Source of the DNA: Hyphomicrobiales bacterium
GTDB taxonomy: Bacteria > Pseudomonadota > Alphaproteobacteria > Rhizobiales > Beijerinckiaceae
Assembly (NCBI GenBank): GCA_003963405.1
Contig: RXIY01000096.1
Span: forward strand, 1 to 37,302
Length of the DNA stretch: 37,302 bases
Direction: 5' to 3'
A model generated the notes under the pieces. That model ran no database searches. It was not told where the DNA came from and saw only the letters and a list, made by a program, of their open reading frames with translations. Shown one piece after another: positions 1 through 7,248 of the stretch. The first letter of the stretch is position 1. The number at the start of each line of letters is the position of its first letter. The translations under genes and the position numbers were made by a program.

Positions 1-23
1 CCGAGCACGCAGATATTTTTCAT
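1..23 (-). CDS. 5' end of a gene cut by the window edge
   Basis: An ATG on the minus strand at 23 follows a strong GGAGGAG ribosome-binding site (about 29-36) and opens a frame reading MKNICVLG before the left edge cuts it. Seven codons are too few to name a product. The spacing and quality of the ribosome-binding site are the reason for listing it. Confidence 0.5.
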
Positions 24-410
24 AATCCATCTCCTCCGATCGAATCTCCGGCGAGCCTACGACGCCGGGAGGAGGGGCGGCCATCCCATAAAATTATGGC
101 GCGCTCGACCCGAACCGATTGAGCCACTTCAGCCCCTGGACGGATAACCCCTCTCCCCCATTCATAGAAACGTTCACCAATGCCGGCCGCTTCGCCGCCT
201 CATGCGATTGCCACTTGAGGCCAAGAGCAGCGATGACAGACGGGAAGGGCTGGGCCACCGTGTGCTTAACGCCGCTCAACGTTGCGACCCCGCGGCAAAC
301 AGGCGAACTCAGCTCGACCAAGGTCATGGACAAGCGAGACATAATCTTCAGCGAACAGGCCCCCGCGCCATCATCTCAGGGGACGCCAGTTCGGAATCAG
401 CAATCGAAGC
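24..410. other. Non-coding or unassigned stretch
   Basis: No convincing gene was found here. Short open frames exist on both strands (for example minus 94-342) but none has a good ribosome-binding site or a family resemblance I recognise. It holds the promoter side of the left-edge gene and ends at the HU terminator. Confidence 0.5.
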
Positions 411-450
411 CAACAAAACAAAAGCGGCGGCCTTTGTCGGGTCGCCGCTT
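411..450 (-). terminator. Rho-independent terminator of the HU gene
   Basis: An 8-bp GC-rich perfect stem, AAGCGGCG at 422-429 pairing with CGCCGCTT at 443-450, has a 13-base loop. Read on the minus strand it is followed by a T-rich run (the complement of 411-421). It lies about 30 bases after the HU stop codon, in the right orientation to end that transcript. Confidence 0.75.
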
Positions 451-479
451 GTGCATGGGCCTCAGTCAGTCTGCCACTA

Positions 480-914
480 TTAACCGGTCGCCGCGTTTTT
501 CAACTTCGACAGCGGACGAACCTTTACACGGACGCTTGCCGGCTTGGCGGCTCCGGGGATCATTTCGCCAGTCGCCGGATTACGCACGAGCGTGCCGGCC
601 CGACGGGCCGGCACCTTTCTCAACGTGACCTTGAACATCCCGGGCATCGTAAATTCGCCAACGCCGCGGGGATGCAGAGAGCCAAGGATCAGGCCTTCGA
701 GCGTCGCATAGACCGCAACCGCTGTCTTACGGGGCAGTTCGTTCTGTTCGGCGATCAGATTGATCAAAGCAGACTTGGTCAGCGTCTCTTTGAAAGGGCG
801 AACGGCGCCCGTTTCTGCGGCGCCGCGAGCGGCTTTCTTGGGGGCAGCCTTCTTTGCGAGAGCCGCTTTCTTCGCCGGAGCAGCCTTGCGGGCGGCGACT
901 TTACCTCTAGCCAT
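480..914 (-). CDS. HU-family DNA-binding protein with histone H1-like N-terminal tail
   Basis: 144 aa. Residues 1-32 form a Lys/Ala/Pro tail of repeated AAPKKA-type units, like eukaryotic H1 and bacterial histone-like tails. Residues from about 45 to the end look like an HU/IHF core: a TKSALINLI helix, then the DNA-binding arm region with VPARRAGTLVRNPATGE. HU proteins bend and compact DNA as dimers; the basic tail would add non-specific DNA contacts. It is a single gene, with its own terminator downstream, divergent from the cold-shock gene across about 146 bases. The start at 914 is supported by an AAGGTG element about 8 bases upstream. Confidence 0.9.
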   Translation of the reverse strand: MARGKVAARKAAPAKKAALAKKAAPKKAARGAAETGAVRPFKETLTKSALINLIAEQNELPRKTAVAVYATLEGLILGSLHPRGVGEFTMPGMFKVTLRKVPARRAGTLVRNPATGEMIPGAAKPASVRVKVRPLSKLKNAATG

Positions 915-1060
915 TCAGCTTTCACCTTGCGAAATTACGGGATAAACTGGCGTCCCAGATGCAGAACGCCAATAAAAATCCCGTTTATCAACCGATTTGA
1001 TTCGTGCAAAGGCTTATCTGCGCAGAGAAAAAGAGCCTGGACTCACAAGGAGGATACGAT

Positions 1061-1270
1061 ATGGCTACCGGGACGGTTAAATGGTTTAATGCCACAAAAG
1101 GCTTCGGCTTCATTCAGCCAGATGACGGCGGGCCTGATGTTTTCGTGCATATCAGCGCCGTTGAGCGCGCCGGTTTAAGGGACCTGCCCGAGGGGCAGAA
1201 AGTGACCTACGACGTCGTTGTAGATACTCGCAGAGGCAAATCCTCAGCGGAAAACCTCCAACTCGGATAA
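1061..1270 (+). CDS. Cold-shock-domain (CspA-type) nucleic-acid chaperone
   Basis: 69 aa. The start at 1061 is preceded by AAGGAGGA; an upstream in-frame codon at 1004 has no ribosome-binding site. The sequence opens [18 protein letters not shown], with both RNA-binding motifs (KGFGFI and DVFVHIS) intact, and has the usual one-domain length. CspA-type proteins melt RNA secondary structure and often act in cold or general stress. The long leader between the divergent HU gene and this start (915-1060) may hold a structured 5' UTR, as in other csp genes, but I could not define one. Confidence 0.95.
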   Translation: MATGTVKWFNATKGFGFIQPDDGGPDVFVHISAVERAGLRDLPEGQKVTYDVVVDTRRGKSSAENLQLG

Positions 1271-2026
1271 GAGCTTCAAACACGGCAGGCTTGCGCTCCC
1301 TTTGATTGCCGCCGTGGCGGAGGAGCCTTGCCCAGCTTCAAAACCGTCGAGAGACGTAAAACAGCTGCGCCGGCCTGCGAAGCTTATGAAAAGTCGGCTT
1401 TCGGCCGGTTAGGCCATAAGGAACGACTCCGAGACCATTGGCGTCGCCATCGAAAATGACCCCCTTCTTCGGCCGTCCGCTCGGTAGGCTATTGAGCTGT
1501 CTCATCACATCCGTGGAAATCGCTTGGCGTCGCTTGGCTTCCACGGCATGACGCTCTCCGGTGATCGGAAATTGAAGAGATGGAGATAGGGCGTTCGCCC
1601 AGCTGGGCAATTCCCTCAGCCCGATCCGCCAGACGACAATGGCGAGGCGCACACCCCCCTGCCAGCCGCCCGACCAGCGAGATGAATACGCTATCTACTC
1701 GGGGCCCACTAACCCGCCAGGGCAAATGCGCGGCGCTGGCCCTGCCTTTCGTCGACACCACCGCCGTACAGCTTTAACCTGAGGATATAGCGCCATTCGC
1801 AAAAAGAGCCCAACGCCGTACTCCTACGCGACCGGCCAACTGGCATACATGCACGAACTCGTTGTCCCTTAAAATTTAAGCTGATTTTTTTTGCGCGCAA
1901 CCAAGCTCATCACGATGGAGAACGCGGGCGAATATCACGTCCAGACTGGCGCTCGAAACGCGTTGCTTTAAACCTGCGACGCCATCACCGCCGCTGCCTG
2001 CGACACTAGGCGAAGGCGCTTTGATA
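1271..2026. other. Region without a supported gene
   Basis: About 750 bases between the cold-shock gene and the response regulator. Several minus-strand frames of 60-100 codons are open, but they overlap each other in different frames and show no recognisable domain or good ribosome-binding site. It is probably degraded sequence: a minus-strand frame at 1338-1652 has a faint look of an integrase arm domain near its end, too weak to call. Confidence 0.5.
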
Positions 2027-2392
2027 TCAGCGCGGATCTGCTGTTCCCTCGATGCAGCGCTTGCAGGCGACAAGTAGATCCGCCGACCGAAACGGCTTGC
2101 CCAAGATCTCAGCGCCGTTGAAGTCCCCGGCCAAGCTTCGTTCCCTGTATCCCGACAGGACGACAAACGGGATAGCGCGCGCTTTCAACGCGGCCGCGAC
2201 TGGAGCCGATGATTCACTGCCGAGATTAACGTCCAGCAGCGCCATATCGCAACCGGGACTGGAAACCAGCTTTAACGCGTCCGCCACTGAGGGGGCTGGG
2301 CCAACTACGGCATACCCTGCGTCAGCCAACTGACCAGAGATTTCCAATCCGATGAGAAATTCGTCTTCGACGATGAGGACTCGCACATTCAT
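2027..2392 (-). CDS. Single-domain response regulator (receiver only)
   Basis: 121 aa, a receiver domain with no output domain. The acidic pocket is E9/D10 (VEDE), the phosphoacceptor is Asp54 in ALLDVNLG, Ser80 follows in VVLSG, and the conserved lysine is Lys99 in GKPF. The type is common in alphaproteobacteria next to HWE/HisKA_2 kinases, where it acts as a phosphate sink or relay. A broken kinase of exactly that class ends 32 bases upstream on the same strand, so this regulator seems to have lost its cognate kinase. Expression may still occur from the old operon promoter, if any. Confidence 0.88.
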   Translation of the reverse strand: MNVRVLIVEDEFLIGLEISGQLADAGYAVVGPAPSVADALKLVSSPGCDMALLDVNLGSESSAPVAAALKARAIPFVVLSGYRERSLAGDFNGAEILGKPFRSADLLVACKRCIEGTADPR

Positions 2393-2424
2393 AGCCGACC
2401 CCTCTATACCGAGCTTCTTCCTAA

Positions 2425-2643
2425 GCCGACGCTAGCTGCCCCAGTATTTTGGCGGCGGGACAGATGAGCCGCCCATGAAGTCCTTCACTTTCAAAAGCTA
2501 AGTCGACCTTGCCAGCAAAGCTTGTTTCCGCCATCGCCGTGATCACCGTCGAACCGAAACCGCGGCGCGTCGGTGCCGCAAGGAGAGGCCCGCCGTGCTC
2601 AGCCCAGGCGATCGAAAAATCGCCGCTCTCTCCGACGTCCCAG
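2425..2643 (-). pseudogene. C-terminal relic of an HWE/HisKA_2 histidine kinase
   Basis: The minus-strand frame from about 2643 down to the TAG at 2425 encodes the end of an HWE-class ATPase domain: W-A-E-H-G-G-P, then TRRGFGSTVI, then a DLAFESEGL segment and a final LICPAA strand. These are the usual last blocks of HWE/HisKA_2 kinases. The frame meets a stop codon near 2673, and I could not find the HisKA_2, N-box or sensor parts upstream. It is therefore a truncated remnant directly upstream of the response regulator at 2027-2392, its probable former partner. Confidence 0.75.
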
Positions 2644-2712
2644 GCAGGCGAAGCGATTATTGAGCGTTTCCTTCAAGGGGACGGTCCTTTCCGATACTCC
2701 CCAACTGCGCTT

Positions 2713-3036
2713 ATGCGTGCATTGCTCGTGCAAACCTGGCGTCCCTGCAGCGGAAATGGGCGTGATCCCGCTGTCGGCTGGGCACTCGGCGCCATCATCC
2801 CCGACTTCGATGATCTCGCCCGGCCTCTCAAGCGCAGGATCTACTATGCAGTCGTTGCGGCGCTGCCCCTCTCGTTCCGTCCGGCTCTTTTGGCGGCTGT
2901 TGCGCAAGCGACCAAGGATCCCGTAATCCTCGATTTCATTTGGGAGGAGACTACCCTTCGCGGGCGACTGTTCGAACGCCTGTGCGAAACAGCCTGGCTT
3001 GGGGCTCAAGCAGTGAAGCAAAGCCACTTAACGTGA
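2713..3036 (+). CDS. Hypothetical protein, possibly a fragment
   Basis: 108 codons from ATG 2713, within a frame open from 2509. The second half (for example AIIPDFDDLARPLKRRIYYAVV and RPALLAAVAQATKDP) has GC-rich third positions and a balanced helical composition that look coding. The first part of the open frame lies antisense to the kinase relic and is not credible. I recognise no family. It could be the C-terminal remnant of a larger gene, since no clear ribosome-binding site precedes any start. Confidence 0.3.
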   Translation: MRALLVQTWRPCSGNGRDPAVGWALGAIIPDFDDLARPLKRRIYYAVVAALPLSFRPALLAAVAQATKDPVILDFIWEETTLRGRLFERLCETAWLGAQAVKQSHLT

Positions 3037-3094
3037 GAATATTAAAAGTCCATATTCCCACGTATCATGGCTTTTTTGATTGAATCGGAACTTC

Positions 3095-3367
3095 TCAAGC
3101 CAAGATTGTTCCCGACACCCTGCTATTCGTCTCCGCATTCGGAAAAGGCGCGGTGGCTCCATCAGGGCTTAGCTCGACCACCGAAATTTGGGGCTCGTAG
3201 AACTGGTGCTGGCTCATCACGATCCGGCCGGCGCCAGTGATCGTCACGTTGCCGGGCCCCTGAGCCACCCGCGCCGCAACAACGAAATTTTCGTCCATTG
3301 CGACGCTGGGATCGCACGTTAGAGCGCGCAAAGCGAGAGCGAGAGCGACAGCAAGCTTTTTCTTCAC
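3095..3367 (-). pseudogene. N-terminal fragment of a yellow/major royal jelly-family secreted protein
   Basis: 90 codons from a GTG at 3367. Residues 1-23 are a signal peptide (MKKKLAVALALALRAL). Then comes VAQGPGNVTITGAGRIVMSQ followed by HQFYEP, VVEL, PDG and PFPN. This is the opening beta-propeller blade of bacterial yellow/MRJP-like proteins, usually about 350-400 aa. Here the frame leaves the family after PFPN and stops about 13 residues later. The gene is truncated to roughly a quarter, so function is unlikely. Confidence 0.6.
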
Positions 3368-3407
3368 GGCGTGTCCCCATTCTTCCAGAGTTTGCGAAGA
3401 TGTGACA

Positions 3408-3600
3408 TCAGATGTTCTGGATGAAATGATGATTGCTCATAGCGGTATCATCGACCTTGATTGCCTCTAAGAGTCCGCCGTCTGGGGCAATCTCTTCCGA
3501 AAACTGGAAAAGAGAGCCGTGCCCGGAGTCCGGAAAAGGGATAAGCCTAGCGTCGGGAAGCTTTTGCTGGAGGAAGTACAAACTCATTTGGGACCACGAT
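3408..3600 (-). pseudogene. C-terminal relic of an alpha/beta hydrolase
   Basis: A minus-strand frame contains LYFLQQKLPDARLIPFPDSG followed by HGSLFQ. This is the hallmark C-terminal block of small alpha/beta hydrolases (strand, then the catalytic His in the GHGSLFQ turn). The upstream part of the open frame, up to 3737, has no hydrolase features and no Ser nucleophile. It is a remnant unrelated in sequence to the intact hydrolase upstream at 3761-4738. Confidence 0.6.
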
Positions 3601-3760
3601 GTGGGCCTAACGTATGACCACGAATGCGCGTGCGTGCCCCTCCTCAATGTGCTATAGCGGTCGGCGGCGTTCTTTCCCACTTCACAAGTGCGGCTAGCTG
3701 AGCTTCGGCAACCCTGTGCGACGATGCCGGTCGGCACTCGACCTGCGACGCGGCGATACT

Positions 3761-4738
3761 TTATGACGAAGCCTTCCGAGCGAGCGGCGCCCGAAAGTGG
3801 AGCAAATGCTCGATGACCGCATCCGGCCTGTCGAGCGGCAGGAAATGCCCCCCGTCCTCGACGGTCGCCATTTTTGCGCCGGGCACGAGTTGACGATCAT
3901 GTTCGCGTTCGTCTGGTCGCGACCAGTCGTGATCTCCCCAGAGTAGCAGTACGGGGATCCTGATGTTGGAATAGGCCCTCGTCGCGGTCTCCCACCTCTC
4001 GGCGTTGCGGAGCAGACTGAGGAAGGCGCGATAATGACCGCGTCGGTTGCCGACCAGATACATCTCCTTCAGCAGCTCCGGCGAAATATGCCGCGGGTCG
4101 GCGACGCCGCCGTCGAGCACCGATTTCATGATGAAGAATTGGCGCAGACGCATCACTGTGTCGCCGAGGATCGGCAGATCCGCCAAGCCGACGAAGAGGC
4201 GCGCGGGAAATGAGCTGCGCGCCATCCCGCGCCCCTTCGCGTAATCGTAGGGATTGATAGCCACAACGCGCGAAACACGCGGATTGTTGCGCGCGGCGAT
4301 GACGAGAGAAATTGAGCCGCCGATTGAAACGCCCGCGAGCGTGACGTCACGAAGATCCAACGCTTGGAGGAAGTCTTCGATCGTTTCAACGAAATAGTCC
4401 GCGTCGTATTTCGCGGGCGGTATGTCGGAATAGCCGTGGCCGGGATAATCGACCGCATACACGGTGAAACTCTTCGCGAGCTCGGGAACGACCTTCTCGA
4501 ACAGGTCGAGTTGCGTCCGCAGTGTGTGTAAAAGAACCAATGAAGGGCCTTCGCCCGTCTTGATGTAGCGAAGGCGGACGCCGTTGGCGCTGACATACTG
4601 GATCGGGATGTCCGGCGCCCAGGAGAGGCGCACTGGAGCTGGCGGAACGGGCCGCATCGCCTCGACGAGGAACGAAAGAAGCACGATCGCCGCCGCGACA
4701 AGGAAACCGACGAGGCCGAAGATCACAACATTCGACAT
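3761..4738 (-). CDS. Membrane-anchored alpha/beta hydrolase
   Basis: 325 aa. Residues 4-26 form a single N-terminal membrane helix; the catalytic domain follows from about 45. The nucleophile elbow is G-V-S-I-G with Ser138, the acid is probably Asp in LLWGDHDW, and the His is in DGGHFLPLDRP. LLHTLRTQ replaces the common HG oxyanion stretch, as in a subgroup of haloperoxidase/epoxide-hydrolase-like enzymes. The substrate cannot be predicted. GGAGGATGCC precedes the ATG, and only 9 bases separate it from the upstream Fe-S/flavin fusion gene. It is therefore the last gene of the TetR-controlled adaptor/RND/oxidoreductase operon, suggesting a role in handling a hydrophobic or ester-like compound. 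Confidence 0.9.
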   Translation of the reverse strand: MSNVVIFGLVGFLVAAAIVLLSFLVEAMRPVPPAPVRLSWAPDIPIQYVSANGVRLRYIKTGEGPSLVLLHTLRTQLDLFEKVVPELAKSFTVYAVDYPGHGYSDIPPAKYDADYFVETIEDFLQALDLRDVTLAGVSIGGSISLVIAARNNPRVSRVVAINPYDYAKGRGMARSSFPARLFVGLADLPILGDTVMRLRQFFIMKSVLDGGVADPRHISPELLKEMYLVGNRRGHYRAFLSLLRNAERWETATRAYSNIRIPVLLLWGDHDWSRPDEREHDRQLVPGAKMATVEDGGHFLPLDRPDAVIEHLLHFRAPLARKASS

Positions 4739-4747
4739 GGCATCCTC

Positions 4748-7207
4748 CTATGATTCGACGACGACGTCGCTCTCGGCGAGCGCTTGGCAGGCGAGAATGT
4801 AGCCGCGGGCCTTCTCTTCCTGTGACAGGGAGTCCTCGACCGGCATACGCACCTTGCCCGAGAGCAGCTTGACGCGGCAGGCGCCGCATGTCCCCGATCG
4901 ACAGGCGTTGTCGATAAAAACATGCGCCTGGTCAGCGACGCCGAGAATGGTGTCATTCTCCGCGATAGGCGCTGAGACCTGCGACATCTGAAAGGTAACG
5001 CGCCCGACGATCCTACCGGTCGCCGCCTTATGTGTCGGATCGCGCGTTTCGGTCCCGAACGCTTCCTTCTTGATCCGCTCGGGAGGTACGCCGAGTTCCA
5101 GCAATGCGGCCATGACGGCGCTCATCATCGCGAGGGGGCCGCAGAGATGAACGCGCTGCGCCGCGATATTCGGAACGGCCGAGGCGAGGAACGCTTTGTC
5201 GATGCGGCCCCGCGCGCCGGTCCACGCTTCGACGTTGGGATCGCTCATCGTGGCCACGACCCGCAGGCGGCTGTTGCGCGCTCGCAGCGCCGCGATCTCC
5301 TCTTGGAACGGATATTCGCGCGGGTTGCGGAAGCTCAGGAGTAGTTGGATATCTCCCGGCCAACTTGTGTCGGTGAGATACCGCGTTACGCTCATCAGCG
5401 GCGTCACGCCGACGCCTCCACCGATCAGGACGATGCTTTGTTCCTCCTCGCCCGTGAAAGTGAAGGTTCCGTTCGGAGCCACGACTTCGAGGAGATCGCC
5501 TGGCGTGGCAGCATCATGAAGCCACCGCGAAACGAGGCCATCCGTTTCCCGTTTCACGGTGATCTCGATCGAGTCTCGGCGCGTGGGCGAGGACGCGATT
5601 GTGTAGGAGCGCTTTGTTGGAATGCCGAAAGGCTCGATTGCGAACGTCAGGAACTGCCCTGGCAGGAATTCGAAAGGAATCCTTCCTCCCACCGGTTCGG
5701 CGAGGCGGAAGGTTTTGATGTTTTGCGCAACCTCGATGATCTCTGCCAATCGCAGGGCGCCCGACCATTTTATTTTTCCGGTCGCCGCGTCGTTTTGACG
5801 ATAGGGAGCCGTGTTCGGCCGCAGCCTTGACGCCACCGGAGGGACGGGCGTCGGATCATGGCGAACCGCGGGGCTCGGGAAGCATCTACCGAAGGCGAGA
5901 AGGAGCTTGGGCGAGCCGCCGACTCGGATTTTTCTCCGCAGCAGCGCCCAAACCAGACTGTGCTCTCTCGCCAGAAAGCCGAGCCAAGTCAGGCTGTCGG
6001 CGGTGACCCGAAGGTCGGCTGAACCGACGTGCCCCTCGTGGACGCGGATGACGCCATCGTGAATATCAATGGTCGCCTTGCGCTGCTCGGCGCCGGTGAA
6101 TTCGAAATGATACGTTGCGCGCAGGTCGCGCGCCTGGTTAGGCTGAAACGCGACAGGCAAGAGTTGCAGCATCGCGTCGATGCTCCGCGGTCGTAACGCG
6201 TTGCCGACGGTCTTCACGGTCTTGTTCTTCCATCTTTTCTTGGCGTACGCCTCGGCGTCCGAGCCTTTCACGACATAAACCGGCTCTTCCTTTTGTTGCA
6301 GCGGCTTGACGATTTCCTGAATGTGGCGCGCGCGATCCGCCAGATACGTCCCGATGACGTCTTCGCCGGCGGGACACACCGCCATGCAATAGGCCGCCTT
6401 GTAGTTCGCCCCATGGGAGAGGCTCTGCCACATCGAGGCGGTTTCGGGCTCGCTCATGCGGCTGCGATAGTCGAGCGCGTTTTTGCTGTCTGCGATCTGC
6501 TCGACCCAATCCGTGAAGCCCCCCATGAATTCGCGATAGTTGTGGGTGAAGCAGGCGGAGAAATTGAACCCTCCGTCGGGGGCGATGGCCCCAACTGGAC
6601 AGGCCGTCACGCACAACCGGCATTCCAGACAGGGGTTGTAATCGAGCGGCGCGGCATACTCCGTGGCCTCCGCCCCGATCAGAACGGTTCCCAACAGGAC
6701 GAAGTTGCCGAACTTGGGGTGAATCAAATTGCGATGGATGCCCATGTGGCCGAGCCCGGCGGCAACGGCGACGGGCTTGTGCGATACGATCCATATGGCG
6801 CTAGGGAATTGATACATCTCCATCGGAAAGCCCATCGCCGGGCTGACGGCGCGAATTCCTTTCGCCTCGAGCCGCTGCACCAGGCGACGACCAACTTCGT
6901 CAACCTCGAGTCCCGAATGGTGAAACTCGATGTTGGCGACAGAGCGCGCCGGACTGCGGATAGGCTCCCGGTTCATCCGGACGACGAAGCTCAGCAGTGT
7001 CTTGGTCCAAGGGTAGTGGTGAAGAAGCTCGTCTCTCTGGGAGTCGAGCGCGGGCCGCTTGATCTCCACCAAGCCGGCGTCATCGGCGCCGCATTCCATT
7101 GCCAGGCGGCGAAGCCAATCGGCGTCGATCCCGCGCTCTTCGATCTCGATCCGGGCGCCGGCAGTTGCGCGCATACGCTTGACGGTCGGATGGTCCTCGA
7201 TGTTCAT
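4748..7207 (-). CDS. Multidomain oxidoreductase: 4Fe-4S reductase-like + SCP2-like + ferredoxin reductase with 2Fe-2S
   Basis: 819 aa. Residues about 1-330 resemble QueG/reductive-dehalogenase-type Fe-S proteins: CLECRLCVTACP (about 192-203) binds a 4Fe-4S cluster, and further cysteines in SACF and YCMAVCP may complete a second. Residues about 365-446 look like an SCP2 lipid-binding domain (GSADLRVTADS ... AFGRCFP). From about 485 there is an FAD domain (KRSYTIAS), an NAD(P) domain (GGGVGVTPL, LCGPLAMM) and a plant-type 2Fe-2S domain with CRSGTCGAC near 767 and a last Cys in LACQA. Electrons could pass NAD(P)H - FAD - 2Fe-2S - 4Fe-4S to a bound substrate; that path is inferred. GAGGAAG precedes the ATG. 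It lies 41 bases after the RND pump gene and 9 bases before the hydrolase. Confidence 0.88.
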   Translation of the reverse strand: MNIEDHPTVKRMRATAGARIEIEERGIDADWLRRLAMECGADDAGLVEIKRPALDSQRDELLHHYPWTKTLLSFVVRMNREPIRSPARSVANIEFHHSGLEVDEVGRRLVQRLEAKGIRAVSPAMGFPMEMYQFPSAIWIVSHKPVAVAAGLGHMGIHRNLIHPKFGNFVLLGTVLIGAEATEYAAPLDYNPCLECRLCVTACPVGAIAPDGGFNFSACFTHNYREFMGGFTDWVEQIADSKNALDYRSRMSEPETASMWQSLSHGANYKAAYCMAVCPAGEDVIGTYLADRARHIQEIVKPLQQKEEPVYVVKGSDAEAYAKKRWKNKTVKTVGNALRPRSIDAMLQLLPVAFQPNQARDLRATYHFEFTGAEQRKATIDIHDGVIRVHEGHVGSADLRVTADSLTWLGFLAREHSLVWALLRRKIRVGGSPKLLLAFGRCFPSPAVRHDPTPVPPVASRLRPNTAPYRQNDAATGKIKWSGALRLAEIIEVAQNIKTFRLAEPVGGRIPFEFLPGQFLTFAIEPFGIPTKRSYTIASSPTRRDSIEITVKRETDGLVSRWLHDAATPGDLLEVVAPNGTFTFTGEEEQSIVLIGGGVGVTPLMSVTRYLTDTSWPGDIQLLLSFRNPREYPFQEEIAALRARNSRLRVVATMSDPNVEAWTGARGRIDKAFLASAVPNIAAQRVHLCGPLAMMSAVMAALLELGVPPERIKKEAFGTETRDPTHKAATGRIVGRVTFQMSQVSAPIAENDTILGVADQAHVFIDNACRSGTCGACRVKLLSGKVRMPVEDSLSQEEKARGYILACQALAESDVVVES

Positions 7208-7248
7208 GGCGCTTCCTCGCGAAAATCAATCGGCATGGTCGGTCGCCA

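Noticed and set aside
1338-1652. Possible integrase arm-domain fragment on the minus strand
   Set aside because: Only a short FDGDANGLG-like stretch resembles it; no catalytic residues or att-like repeats.
2509-2712. Upstream part of the plus-strand frame ending at 3036
   Set aside because: Lies antisense to the recognisable HWE kinase blocks, so this part is a shadow.
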